NCBI GenBank assembly: GCA_913778275.1
Contig: CAJYWN010000006.1
Span: forward strand, 37,387-101,386
Length of the DNA: 64,000 nt
From: an uncultured Chryseobacterium sp.
GTDB taxonomy: Bacteria; Bacteroidota; Bacteroidia; Flavobacteriales; Weeksellaceae
Reading direction: 5' to 3'
Within the stretch, counting starts at the first letter, position 1, and every line of letters begins with the position of its first letter. Positions 26,401 to 34,260 of the stretch are shown here, piece by piece. The position numbers and the translations under genes were made by a program. Below the pieces are notes generated by a model. That model did not search any database, was not told the origin of the DNA, and saw nothing but the letters and a program-made list of their open reading frames with translations.

Positions 26401-26946
26401 CAGTTAATTAACGCAGAAGAAGCGTCACATCTTATTGTAAAACAGATCAAACCGAATTTCAAAGCGCTGGGTCCTAAATTAGGAAAAGACATGAAAGCGG
26501 TTGGAGGTGAGATCGCCAATTTTAATGCAGAGCAGATTTCAACCTTAGAAAAAGAAGGAAGATTGGATATCCAAGGGTACGAAATTACGCTTGATGATGT
26601 TGAAATTTCTACAAAAGATATTCCGGGTTGGACGGTAACTTCCGACGGAAAAACAACTGTGGCATTAGATTTGACGTTGACAGACGAATTAAAATCTGAA
26701 GGTATCGCAAGGGAATTCATCAACAGGATTCAGAACCTGCGAAAAGATAAAGACTTCGATTTGACAGACAGAATTGTGATCTCTATGGAAGACGGCTCGC
26801 CCTTCATTGAGGACATCAGGAAAAATGAAGAATATATTTCTTCGGAAGTCTTGTCAAATAAAATAGAAATTGTATCTTCACTTTCAAATTTTAACGAAAT
26901 CGAAATAGATGAAGTTAATTTTAAGATAAATGTTGAAAAAAGTTAA
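23491..26946 (+). CDS. ileS: Isoleucyl-tRNA synthetase, type 2 (IleRS2)
   Basis: The 1151-residue class I synthetase charges tRNA-Ile. The first signature reads GIHH (residues 56-59, in PGIHHVMAR) instead of the canonical HxGH. The second is KMSKR (from residue 703). The editing domain (WTTTPWTLPSN) is present. Length and sequence fit the eukaryote-like IleRS2 group, and no C-terminal zinc-finger cysteines are seen. From established work, the swapped GxHH signature occurs in IleRS2 enzymes with very high mupirocin resistance. TraR/DksA-like and LspA genes follow downstream. Confidence 0.97.
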   Translation: MSQFKEYKNLNLIDVAENVAEFWKQNKTFNKSVEIREGQPEFVFYEGPPSANGMPGIHHVMARALKDIFCRYQTQNGKQVFRKAGWDTHGLPVELGVEKELGITKEDIGTKISIEDYNKACREAVMRYTDVWNSLTEKIGYWVDLDDPYITYKSKYMETVWWLLKQLYDKGLLYKGYTIQPYSPKAGTGLSSHEVNQPGAYRDVSDTTVVAQFKTLPETLPSFLQGFGDVHFLAWTTTPWTLPSNTALTVGPKIDYVLVKTFNQYTFEPVNVVLAKALVGKQFAKKYSEGTEEDFSGFTPETKVIPYQILAEFKGADLVGIKYEQLLPYALPYQNPENAFRVISGNFVTTEDGTGIVHTAPTFGADDAKVAKEATPEVPPMLVLDKNGNPVPLVDLQGRFLPQVSDEIYGFANEYVKGEYLSEAEKEAEFKIQKENLKSIISDLKSYLSVDERIALKLRKENKAFKVEKYVHSYPHSWRTDEPLLYYPLDSWFVKMTAVKDRLVDLNKEINWKPKSTGEGRFANWLENVNDWNLSRSRYWGIPLPIWRTADLKEEKIIGSVEELYNEIEKSVEAGLMKENPFKGFIIGNMSESNYELVDLHKNVVDKVILVSDSGKPMKRESDLIDVWFDSGSMPYAQLHYPFENKELIDTNKAFPADFIAEGVDQTRGWFYTLHAIGTAVFDSVAYKNVMSNGLVLDKNGQKMSKRLGNAVDPFETLAVYGPDATRWYMISNANPWENLKFDIEGIDEVRRKFFGTLYNTYSFFALYANVDGFNYSEKEVENRPEIDRWILSELNLLIKEVKAFYEDYEPTRVARAISTFVNDNLSNWYVRLCRRRFWKGEYSEDKISAYQTLYTCLETVAKLSAPIAPFFMDQLYQDLNKATGKEGFESVHLTDFPVADESLIDQDLVEKTHLAQSITSMVFSLRKKENVKVRQPLQKVLIPVLDAKTEEQISAVSELIKQEVNVKEIQLINAEEASHLIVKQIKPNFKALGPKLGKDMKAVGGEIANFNAEQISTLEKEGRLDIQGYEITLDDVEISTKDIPGWTVTSDGKTTVALDLTLTDELKSEGIAREFINRIQNLRKDKDFDLTDRIVISMEDGSPFIEDIRKNEEYISSEVLSNKIEIVSSLSNFNEIEIDEVNFKINVEKS

Positions 26947-27005
26947 CATATAGTTATTGTTTTTCAAATTCCATTTCATAATTTTATTAAAAAAGAGAAA
27001 AGAAC

Positions 27006-27386
27006 ATGTCAGACGAAAGAGTAAGATACAGTGATGCTGATTTGCAAGAATTTAAAGCAATCATTAAGGAAAAAATAGAAAAAGCTGAAAATGACCTGAA
27101 ACTGATCAGAGAAAGCTTTATCAATGACCAGAATAACGGGACCGATGATACTTCGCCAACTTTTAAAGCGTTTGAAGAAGGTGCCGAAACGCTGAGCAAA
27201 GAGCAGAATTCTATTTTGGCCGGAAGACAGGAAAAATTTGTTCGTGATCTTAAAAACGCGCTGATAAGAATTGAAAACAAAACTTACGGCGTTTGCAGGG
27301 TAACCGGAAAACTGATTCCTAAAGAAAGGCTTCTGGCTGTTCCTCATGCAACGCTGAGCATTGAAGCGAAAAATATGCAGAAATAA
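27006..27386 (+). CDS. TraR/DksA-family protein with a degenerate zinc finger
   Basis: The 126-residue protein has an N-terminal coiled-coil region and a C-terminal DksA/TraR-like segment (YGVCRVTGKLIPKERLLAVPHAT). Only one of the four usual zinc-binding cysteines remains: the CxxC pattern reads CRVT, and the second pair is lost. Proteins of this family enter the RNA polymerase secondary channel and modulate initiation, often with ppGpp. Such zinc-poor versions next to ileS or lspA are common in Bacteroidota. Function is inferred from family only. Confidence 0.85.
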   Translation: MSDERVRYSDADLQEFKAIIKEKIEKAENDLKLIRESFINDQNNGTDDTSPTFKAFEEGAETLSKEQNSILAGRQEKFVRDLKNALIRIENKTYGVCRVTGKLIPKERLLAVPHATLSIEAKNMQK

Positions 27387-27469
27387 CCGGGAAGGTTTAT
27401 TACAATAAATTTGGGTTTATATCGTATTTTTGACAAATACTTTATAAACCTAATTTTTAGTTTATATCC

Positions 27470-27715
27470 ATGAGCGATTTATTCATTTTAATCATTATCA
27501 TCGTAGTCATTCTGGGCTTTATTTACAGAGACCGGATCAGGGAACGGTTTTTTCCTCAAAAACAAAAAAACTATACAATTGATGATAAGTTTAATGCTGA
27601 TAAACGCGAAAGGGAAAAAGAAATAGACCGGCTTTTAAGCAAAATGGGAAAGAACGGGATCAACGACCTTTCGCCTAAAGAAAGAAAAAGGCTTGATGAG
27701 CTGTCCAAAAAATAA
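27470..27715 (+). CDS. Small single-pass membrane protein with a DUF6576-like C-terminus
   Basis: The 81-residue product has one N-terminal helix (LFILIIIIVVILGFIY), a basic stop-transfer segment and a charged helical tail. The tail contains IDRLLSKMGKNGINDLSPKE, which resembles the DUF6576 tail found on Bacteroidota rhomboid proteases. Function is unknown. It is in line with the genes leading to lspA. Confidence 0.7.
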   Translation: MSDLFILIIIIVVILGFIYRDRIRERFFPQKQKNYTIDDKFNADKREREKEIDRLLSKMGKNGINDLSPKERKRLDELSKK

Positions 27716-27729
27716 TTTAAATTAAAACA

Positions 27730-27921
27730 GTGGAATCCATTATTGTACATCCTAAAAATGCAATGGAACTCAGCGCGCTGAAGAGCGTTCTAAAAGAAAT
27801 GAACATTAAGTTCGAAAAATTCCATACCAAGAACATGCACCATAACCAGAAGACGATCAAAAAAATCGTTGATAAGAAGAACGAGAAAACGGGAAAACCA
27901 ACAAAACCTAAAGGATTATAA
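27730..27921 (+). CDS. Small conserved-type hypothetical protein
   Basis: The 63-residue reading frame uses a GTG start (27730) and ends at the ATG of lspA, sharing one base. It is very lysine-rich (about one residue in four). An N-terminal strand-helix (SIIVHPKNAMELSALKSVL) is faintly like DUF2683-type small proteins. I assign no function. Tight packing in the operon supports that it is real. Confidence 0.65.
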   Translation: MESIIVHPKNAMELSALKSVLKEMNIKFEKFHTKNMHHNQKTIKKIVDKKNEKTGKPTKPKGL

Positions 27922-28559
27922 TGAAAAAGATAGTATTGGTAACCCTTCTTATCCTATTGATTGACCAGGCATCAAAAATTTATGTAAAAACTCATTTTAA
28001 CCTTGATGACAGTGTTTCTGTTCTTCCTGGCTTCAAGCTTACTTTTGTAGAAAATCCGGGGATGGCGTACGGTCTTCATTTCGGAGGAGTAATTGGGAAA
28101 TATTTTCTGGTTATCGTAAGAATTTTCCTGATCGGTGGCATGATTTATTTATTCAGAAAATGGCTCCAACGCGGAGAATCCAATTACCTCCTAATCCCGA
28201 TGGCTATGATCTTTGCAGGAGCAATCGGTAACCTGATAGACGGTATGTTTTACGGGCTGATTTTCGACAGCGGTACTGTATATGACGCAAGTATTGACCG
28301 ATGGATCGGATACGGAGGAATTTCGAAATTCACTACTTTCGGTGAAGGATATTCTACTTTTATGAGAGGCTGTGTGGTGGATATGCTCCACTTTCCTTTG
28401 GTAGACTGGAACGTTCCTGAAAGCTGGCCGCTGATCGGAGGAAAACACATTGAATTTTTTAAATATATTTTTAATGTAGCGGATTCTGCAATTACCGTAG
28501 GTGCAGCATTATTGCTAACTTTCAGAAAAAAAGCATTCCCGAACGGCCTGGAATTTTAA
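27921..28559 (+). CDS. lspA: Lipoprotein signal peptidase (SPase II)
   Basis: The 212-residue inner-membrane aspartic protease cleaves prolipoproteins after lipidation. Visible landmarks are DQASKIYVK, VENPGMAYGL, and the two aspartate motifs GNLIDGMFYG and GCVVDMLHFPL. The interval between the motifs is enlarged by a loop of about 40 residues, as often in Bacteroidota. That is why the protein is longer than the usual 160 residues. Confidence 0.95.
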   Translation: MKKIVLVTLLILLIDQASKIYVKTHFNLDDSVSVLPGFKLTFVENPGMAYGLHFGGVIGKYFLVIVRIFLIGGMIYLFRKWLQRGESNYLLIPMAMIFAGAIGNLIDGMFYGLIFDSGTVYDASIDRWIGYGGISKFTTFGEGYSTFMRGCVVDMLHFPLVDWNVPESWPLIGGKHIEFFKYIFNVADSAITVGAALLLTFRKKAFPNGLEF

Positions 28560-28576
28560 AGAATTTAAACACATAC

Positions 28577-29221
28577 ATGAAAAAAATAATCAAGAACTTA
28601 TTTAAGACTTTCCTGCTTCTTCTCGTTGCAGGAATTCTTTTTATCGTCTGGGCCAATTACAGCATTAAAAAAGAGAGTGATCCCTACATCTCCTATAAAT
28701 CCTCAGACATTCCCAAAATAAAAACAGCTTTATTACTGGGTACAAGCAAAAGCTTAAACAACGGTTTTCCGAATGCCTATTTCTACAACCGGATTTATGC
28801 AGCGGTGGAACTGTATAAGACCGGCAAAATACAATACATCATTGTAAGCGGTGACAACAGCAGGAAAGATTATAACGAACCTGAAGATATGCAGCTGACC
28901 TTAATGCAACATGGCATTCCGCAGGATAGAATTTTCCTTGATTTTGCAGGCTTCAGAACATTAGATTCCGTGGTGCGGGCAAAAGAAATTTTCGGGCAAA
29001 AGAAAATAATTGTAGTTTCCCAGAATTTTCACAATGAAAGAGCCGTATTTCTGGCCAGACAAAACGGGATGGAAGCATATGGCTATAATGCTGCCGATGT
29101 AAATAAATATGCAGGCTTTAAAACCAATATGAGAGAATATCTCGCTAAAGCAAAAGCCTATTGGGATTTGATTTTTGGTGTTAAGCCTAAGTTTGGTGGG
29201 GATAAAGTTTTAATTCTTTAA
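28577..29221 (+). CDS. SanA/YdcF (DUF218)-family membrane protein
   Basis: The 214-residue protein has one N-terminal transmembrane helix and a DUF218 domain. Its motifs are ALLLGTSK, YIIVSGDNSR, PEDMQLTLMQHGIP, and IIVVSQNFHNERAVFLAR. In enterobacteria SanA affects the envelope barrier to vancomycin at high temperature. The biochemical role is not settled. It begins 18 bases after lspA. Confidence 0.85.
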   Translation: MKKIIKNLFKTFLLLLVAGILFIVWANYSIKKESDPYISYKSSDIPKIKTALLLGTSKSLNNGFPNAYFYNRIYAAVELYKTGKIQYIIVSGDNSRKDYNEPEDMQLTLMQHGIPQDRIFLDFAGFRTLDSVVRAKEIFGQKKIIVVSQNFHNERAVFLARQNGMEAYGYNAADVNKYAGFKTNMREYLAKAKAYWDLIFGVKPKFGGDKVLIL

Positions 29222-29242
29222 CTTTTCTAGCGTGTATTTTTT

Positions 29243-29382
29243 TTAACGCAAAGTTTACATTAAATGATAAAAAAATTCAAGTAGGCAAAGAATAAATCAA
29301 GAAGTTGATTTGATGAAGCTTCGCGCAGCAAATATATTTGCCTTTGCTCTCTGATATTAGAAGTTTAATCTTTGCGTTTAAT
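29243..29382. repeat. Dispersed MITE-like repeat, family C, copy 2 (inverted)
   Basis: The outer ends AACGCAAAG and CTTTGCGTT are inverted repeats. The core GGCAAAGAATAAATCAAG plus GAAGCTTCGCGCAGC and AAATATATTTGCC is the reverse complement of copy 1 at 23049-23170. Confidence 0.7.
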
Positions 29383-29456
29383 AGAGCTTAAACTAACCTA
29401 TATTTTAGAGAATTAATTAAATTTGCACTTCATTAATTTTAAAATAAATTTTAACA

Positions 29457-30425
29457 ATGTCAAGAATTCTTACCGGCATACAAGCCACCGGAACTCCGCA
29501 CCTGGGAAACCTTTTGGGTGCTATTATTCCTGCAATTGAGCTATCAAAACAGGAAGGAAACGAATCATTTTTATTCATCGCGAATCTGCATTCTTTAACT
29601 CAGATTAAGGATGCGGAAGTGCTTAAACAAAACACCTACGAGATTGCTGCGGCTTGGCTTGCTTGTGGGCTGGATACCGAAAAAACCTATTTTTACAGAC
29701 AGAGTGACATCCCTGAAACCTGTGAACTTTCTTGGCATTTATCATGTTTTTTTCCGTACCAGAGATTAACGTTGGCACATTCCTTCAAAGATAAGGCAGA
29801 CCGGTTACAGGACGTAAACGCAGGTCTGTTCACCTACCCGATTCTGATGGCTGCCGATATTTTGCTGTATGACGCAGAAATTGTTCCCGTAGGAAAAGAC
29901 CAGCTTCAGCATCTGGAGATTGCCCGTGATGTTGCCTCCAGATTCAACAATCAGATGGGTGAAGTTTTTGTACTGCCTCAGTCTGAGCTTCAGGAAAACA
30001 CGAAGTATGTTCCTGGAATAGACGGCCATAAAATGTCTAAATCCAGAGGGAACATCATCAATATCTTCTTACCTGAAAAAGAACTGAAAAAGCAGGTAAT
30101 GAGTATTGAAACGGATTCTAAATCGCTGGAAGAGCCTAAAGATCCTGAAACCGATAAGGTATTTGCGATCTATCAACTGATCGCAACTCCCGAACAAACG
30201 GAAGAACTGAGAGCGAAATATCTCGCCGGAAACTTCGGGTATGGTCACGCAAAAAAGGAGCTTCTGGATTTAATTTTAACAAGATTCGAAAAGGAAAGAG
30301 AACTTTTTTCTTATTACATGAACAATCTTGAGGAACTGGAAGCAAAGCTGCAGGAAGGAGCTACCAAGACGAGAGTAATTGCTACGGAAACGATTACAAG
30401 AGTGAGAAAAAGCCTGGGAATTTAA
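29457..30425 (+). CDS. trpS: Tryptophanyl-tRNA synthetase
   Basis: The 322-residue class I synthetase charges tRNA-Trp. The HIGH-type signature is GTPHLGNLLGA, and the KMSKS loop is GHKMSKSRGN. QLQHLEIARDVA and ADILLYDAEIVPVGKDQ match the tryptophan and dimer-interface regions. A TAAATTTG box at 29418-29425 is a candidate -7 element. The gene ends in a strong terminator and is probably monocistronic. Confidence 0.97.
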   Translation: MSRILTGIQATGTPHLGNLLGAIIPAIELSKQEGNESFLFIANLHSLTQIKDAEVLKQNTYEIAAAWLACGLDTEKTYFYRQSDIPETCELSWHLSCFFPYQRLTLAHSFKDKADRLQDVNAGLFTYPILMAADILLYDAEIVPVGKDQLQHLEIARDVASRFNNQMGEVFVLPQSELQENTKYVPGIDGHKMSKSRGNIINIFLPEKELKKQVMSIETDSKSLEEPKDPETDKVFAIYQLIATPEQTEELRAKYLAGNFGYGHAKKELLDLILTRFEKERELFSYYMNNLEELEAKLQEGATKTRVIATETITRVRKSLGI

Positions 30426-30445
30426 TTGTTAGGCAAAAATGATAT

Positions 30446-30478
30446 AGTTTCGGCGGCACCTTTGGTGCCGCCGAAACT
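30446..30478. terminator. Strong bidirectional terminator between trpS and the HAD gene
   Basis: AGTTTCGGCGGCACC and GGTGCCGCCGAAACT form a perfect 15-bp stem around a TTT loop, followed by TTTTTATA. The GC-rich stem stands out in this AT-rich sequence and serves the two convergent genes. Confidence 0.9.
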
Positions 30479-30488
30479 TTTTATAAAT

Positions 30489-31184
30489 TTATAAATATTC
30501 TTTAATCTGCAAAAGATGCTGTATAACTTTCAGGCCTTCTTCCTGTCTGTTTTCCTTTAGCACATCAAAGAAAATTACATCCATTCCGAAATTTCTTGCT
30601 CCGACAACATCCGCGATCCAATCGTCGCCAATGAGAATGCTTTCTTCCTTTAATGCTCCTGCAAGCTTTAAGGAATATTCAAAGATTTCAGGACGCGGTT
30701 TTCTGACACCGACTGAATCTGCGCTGGTAATGGTCTGAAAATAGGGCGCAATTCCGGATAAAATGCATTTTCTTTCCGTTACTTCTTTAAAGCCGTTGGA
30801 AATGATGTGCAACGTGTACTGTTTGGATTTAAGATACTCCAGAATATATTCTGTTCCTTCGACGAGCTCGTTATAATTAAGGATTTTATCCAGGAAATGT
30901 TCTTCAAAATACATTGACAGTCGTTCGTCATCTACATTGAAACGCCTGAATGTATCATAAAAACGATGCTTCCTGAGATATTCTTTATCAATAATTCCGT
31001 CCCGGATATCTTCCCAGAGTTTTTCATTGATCTCATGATAAACCGAGTGAAATTCCTCAAAATCAATATTATATCTTAGTGCTATTTCTTCTTTTTCAAA
31101 AAGGTCTTTAATGGTGAGATAGGCATTTCTGCGGTGATCCCAGAGTGTATTGTCGAGATCAAAAAAAATGTGCTGAATTTTCAT
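30489..31184 (-). CDS. YjjG-type HAD-superfamily nucleotidase/phosphatase
   Basis: I start at MKIQHIFFDLDNTLWD, three codons inside the longest frame. HAD motif I is FFDLDNTLWD, motif II is HIISNGFKEV, and motifs III and IV are VRKPRPEIFEY and ILIGDDWIADVVGA. The four-helix cap and length of 231 residues match the YjjG-family noncanonical pyrimidine nucleotidases, which hydrolyse dUMP, dTMP and modified analogues. Substrate preference is not provable from sequence. Confidence 0.85.
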   Translation of the reverse strand: MKIQHIFFDLDNTLWDHRRNAYLTIKDLFEKEEIALRYNIDFEEFHSVYHEINEKLWEDIRDGIIDKEYLRKHRFYDTFRRFNVDDERLSMYFEEHFLDKILNYNELVEGTEYILEYLKSKQYTLHIISNGFKEVTERKCILSGIAPYFQTITSADSVGVRKPRPEIFEYSLKLAGALKEESILIGDDWIADVVGARNFGMDVIFFDVLKENRQEEGLKVIQHLLQIKEYL

Positions 31185-31201
31185 ACAGCACAAAAATAAT
31201 T

Positions 31202-31336
31202 TTAATTTTTGGAAATCGGATAATTCTTGCTCTTGGTTTTTACAACATCAAGATTCTTCGAAAAATTGAGCAGAAACTCAATCGTTTGCTTTTTTGGTTT
31301 CAAAGTTTTCACTTTTAAGGAATCATTTTTTCTCAT
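31202..31336 (-). CDS. Small basic hypothetical protein (44 aa)
   Basis: A short frame starts at the ATG at 31336, reads MRKNDSLKVKTLKPKKQTIE and continues with FLLNFSKNLDVVKTKS before a TAA at 31202. About a quarter of the residues are lysine. The KVKTLKPKK-then-helix pattern looks like a small protein type I have seen in relatives, but I cannot verify it. It lies in the otherwise empty gap between the HAD and sigma-factor genes. Confidence 0.5.
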   Translation of the reverse strand: MRKNDSLKVKTLKPKKQTIEFLLNFSKNLDVVKTKSKNYPISKN

Positions 31337-31385
31337 AGGCGGTTAAATGTTTTTCCTTAAAACGAGAATTTTCCGAAATTATTAT

Positions 31386-31976
31386 CTATCGTGTCAAGAT
31401 AATATGGTTTTCATCCATGATTTTTCTCAGGTTGATTAAAGCATATCGCACTCTTCCCAATGTGGTATTGATACTCATATCGGTATGATCTGCGATTTCC
31501 TTAAAACTAAGTCCGTCAAAAAACCTTAATTTGATTACTTCCTGCTGATTTTCAGGAAGAAATTGAAGCATCCGTAAAAGATCCTCCTGAATCTGGTTGG
31601 TTACCAGCTGGTCTTCAATATTTTCGGAAGGCTCTCTCAACAGGTCGAAAATAGAATATTCTTCGGTTTCAAAAGTAGTTTCCGACACTTTGATATTCTT
31701 TGATTTTGCCCTGAAATGATCGATAATAAGATTATGAGCAATTCTTTTTGCCCAAAGAATGAATTTTCCTTCTTCGTTATAGCGTCCTTCCTTCAGCATC
31801 ACAATGATTTTCATGAATGTATCCTGAAAAACATCATTTGCCAGATCTTCATCATTAATTTTGTAAAAAATGAATGTAAACAGTTCTCTCTGATGGCGGT
31901 GAATAAGAGTTGACAACGCCTCTTCGTCTCCTTTTTGATAAAGGGAAATAAGTAAACTATCCGATTTTGATTTCAT
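31386..31976 (-). CDS. ECF-type RNA polymerase sigma factor
   Basis: The 196-residue protein has a sigma-70 region 2 (LFTFIFYKINDEDLANDVFQ followed by DTFMKII, then GKFILWAKRIAHNLIIDHFR) and a region 4 helix-turn-helix (LPENQQEVIKLRFFDGLSFK then EIADHTDMSINTTLGRVRYA). There is no region 1 or 3, so it is a group 4 factor. No anti-sigma gene is adjacent, which suggests either a remote partner or transcriptional control. Its regulon cannot be read from this window. Confidence 0.92.
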   Translation of the reverse strand: MKSKSDSLLISLYQKGDEEALSTLIHRHQRELFTFIFYKINDEDLANDVFQDTFMKIIVMLKEGRYNEEGKFILWAKRIAHNLIIDHFRAKSKNIKVSETTFETEEYSIFDLLREPSENIEDQLVTNQIQEDLLRMLQFLPENQQEVIKLRFFDGLSFKEIADHTDMSINTTLGRVRYALINLRKIMDENHIILTR

Positions 31977-32171
31977 AACTTCTTCTCAATACTATTTTGC
32001 TGAAAAAATACTTTCCAGATTTTTCATCTGGCTTCAGCTGTAAATACAAAACAATTCTTCAGAGTAAAGTCTAATCAATAGGCGGATACAATTTTTAATG
32101 ATGTAAATATAATAATTTTTTAATAACTGTTAACCTATTATTAAATTTTTAAGAGAAAAATTTAAAAAAAA

Positions 32172-32663
32172 TCATTTAAACATGTCGTGAATGAATACAG
32201 TAGGGATATTTAGTGTAAAATTAATATTCAATCCTTTTAGTTCTTTACCGTTTATTCCGCTGTTTCCAATCGGAAAAGCGTAACCTCCGGTAAGATCCAG
32301 AATTCCGAATAGGGTAAAACCAACTTTCGGAGCAACATATTTATTCGTTCCTTCAGCACCGATCAGAAAATAATATGAGTGGTAAAAATCTACATTTTTC
32401 TGAAAATTGAGTAGTACGTCCGCAGAAACTTTCGGCATAATTGCGAACTGCGAATTGGCCGATCCCATCAGCGCAGAGGCTCCAAGCCTGTAAATAACAT
32501 CATCATTCTTCAGGAAAAGCAACTTTCCGCCTACTTCTCCAAAACTTTGATTCTGGTAGGTATAACCAACGCTCACCATTTTGTGTACAGTAAGCTGGGC
32601 TTTAGCAAAAGTGCTGAGAAGAAAAACGGTAAGGATGGTAAGGACGAATCGTACTTTGTTCAT
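32172..32663 (-). CDS. Exported outer-membrane-type hypothetical protein
   Basis: A signal peptide is clear (MNKVRFVLTILTVFLLSTFA, cleavage near AKAQ). The 140-residue mature part alternates short amphipathic strands and glycine turns (VGYTYQNQSFGEVGGKLLF, KVGFTLFGILDLTGGYAFPI), as in small beta-barrels or beta-sandwiches. No named family is recognised. It lies 82 bases downstream of the metK stop on the same strand. Confidence 0.75.
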   Translation of the reverse strand: MNKVRFVLTILTVFLLSTFAKAQLTVHKMVSVGYTYQNQSFGEVGGKLLFLKNDDVIYRLGASALMGSANSQFAIMPKVSADVLLNFQKNVDFYHSYYFLIGAEGTNKYVAPKVGFTLFGILDLTGGYAFPIGNSGINGKELKGLNINFTLNIPTVFIHDMFK

Positions 32664-32745
32664 ATTCTGTTCTATTTTATGTAAAATTAAAAAAAACTGC
32701 CTTACCTGAAAGATAAAGCAGCTGTTTAATGGTATATTTTGAAGA

Positions 32746-34026
32746 TTAAATTCCGAAAACGGACTTAATTTCTTCTACTTTGTCCAGTTTCTCCCAGGTA
32801 AAGAACTCCAGTCCTGTAAGCGTAAGCTCATTTTTATGTCCTTTGTTGAAGGTTTTATCAGCAACATAATGTTCTTTTCCCATATGTCCGTAAGAAGCGG
32901 TTTCCTGATAGATAGGATTTCTCAGCTTCAGGTTCTGCTCAATGGCATAAGGCCTTAGATCGAATATTTCAGAAACTTTTTTAGCAATGTCCCCGTCATG
33001 AAGATCAACTTTCGCAGTTCCGTAAGTATTGATGTATAATCCGCAAGGTTCTGCCACCCCGATCGCATAAGAAACCTGCACCAAAACTTCGTCTGCAACA
33101 CCTGCAGCAACAAGGTTTTTAGCGATATGTCTTGTAGCGTAGGCCGCACTTCTGTCTACTTTTGAAGGATCTTTTCCGGAGAAAGCTCCACCTCCGTGAG
33201 CTCCTTTTCCACCATACGTATCAACAATAATTTTTCTTCCTGTAAGGCCGGTATCTCCGTGAGGACCTCCGATCACAAATTTGCCGGTAGGATTGATGTG
33301 GTATTTGATCTGATCGTTAAATAACGCTTTAATCTCTTCTGACTGCAACGCTTTTACTCTTGGAATCAGAATGTTTTTGATATCTTCTCTGATCTTGTTC
33401 AGCATTTCTTCTTCAGTTCCGAAATCATCATGCTGTGTAGATACAACGATAGAATCGATTCTGATCGGTTTATGATCATCAGAATATTCAATCGTCACCT
33501 GGCTTTTCGCGTCAGGACGAAGATATCTGATTTCAGAATTTTCTCTTCTGATGGCAGAAAGTTCTTTAAGAATCGTATGGGCAAGGTCAAGCGCCAATGG
33601 CATATAATTGGCCGTTTCATTGGTCGCGTAACCGAACATCATTCCCTGGTCTCCTGCTCCCTGAGCATTGGCTTTCGCTTCAAAAGACTCGTCTTCTACC
33701 GCTCTGTCAACTCCCTGGTTGATATCCGGAGACTGCTCATGAATTGCCGAAATAACTCCGCAGGAATCTCCATTGAACATATATTCTCCTTTCGTATAGC
33801 CAATTCCGTTGATTACTTCTCTGGCAATCGTCTGAACATCAAGATAAGCATCAGACTTTACTTCACCGGCAAGAACAACCTGCCCTGTCGTAACAAGCGT
33901 TTCACAGGCTACCTTTGAATTTTTATCGTATGCTAAAAAGTGGTCGATTAATGCATCTGAAATCTGATCGGCAATTTTATCCGGATGTCCTTCTGAAACG
34001 GATTCAGACGTAAATAAATAAGACAT
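32746..34026 (-). CDS. metK: S-adenosylmethionine synthetase
   Basis: The 426-residue cytosolic enzyme makes S-adenosylmethionine from methionine and ATP. Hallmarks are [47 protein letters not shown], and the glycine-rich loop [19 protein letters not shown]. It is preceded by a candidate promoter and a SAM-II-like aptamer, so its expression should fall when SAM is plentiful. The protein is longer than the E. coli enzyme (384 residues) because of inserts before the active-site loop. Confidence 0.97.
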   Translation of the reverse strand: MSYLFTSESVSEGHPDKIADQISDALIDHFLAYDKNSKVACETLVTTGQVVLAGEVKSDAYLDVQTIAREVINGIGYTKGEYMFNGDSCGVISAIHEQSPDINQGVDRAVEDESFEAKANAQGAGDQGMMFGYATNETANYMPLALDLAHTILKELSAIRRENSEIRYLRPDAKSQVTIEYSDDHKPIRIDSIVVSTQHDDFGTEEEMLNKIREDIKNILIPRVKALQSEEIKALFNDQIKYHINPTGKFVIGGPHGDTGLTGRKIIVDTYGGKGAHGGGAFSGKDPSKVDRSAAYATRHIAKNLVAAGVADEVLVQVSYAIGVAEPCGLYINTYGTAKVDLHDGDIAKKVSEIFDLRPYAIEQNLKLRNPIYQETASYGHMGKEHYVADKTFNKGHKNELTLTGLEFFTWEKLDKVEEIKSVFGI

Positions 34027-34098
34027 ATTACTCTATTGTTTTAGATTAAAATTAACGAAGAAAAATAAGAATAATTGTCGGGACGGCTAAAAAGAAAT

Positions 34099-34150
34099 AC
34101 TGTTTTAGCATTTTTTTATAGAGGTTGCAATCAGGACAAATTTTTCCTCG
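34099..34150 (-). promoter_or_regulatory. SAM-II-type riboswitch candidate upstream of metK
   Basis: On the - strand the leader reads CGAGG, then AAAAATTTGTCCTGATTGCA, then ACCTC, then TATAAAAAAATGCTAAAACAG. This follows the SAM-II layout: P1 (GAGG/CCTC) encloses a U-rich loop ending in GATTGCAA, followed by an A-rich linker and TGCTAAAA. A pseudoknot can form between loop CTG and downstream CAG. The location, 72 bases from the end of the motif to the metK start, fits the function. The call is by pattern, without a covariance search. Confidence 0.7.
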
Positions 34151-34164
34151 TTCGTAAACGTGCG

Positions 34165-34195
34165 CAAATTTAAGTACTATTTTTTTAATACTCAA
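34165..34195 (-). promoter_or_regulatory. metK promoter candidate (Bacteroidota type)
   Basis: A TTG at 34195-34193 and TAAATTTG at 34172-34165 are separated by 20 bases, matching the -33/-7 (TTG / TAnnTTTG) consensus of this phylum. Transcription would start just before the SAM-II-like aptamer. Confidence 0.55.
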
Positions 34196-34260
34196 ATTTT
34201 TGCCCGCTTATTATAATTTTCGTGAAAATATCGGTTTATCAGCGCTTTAACAATAAAAAA

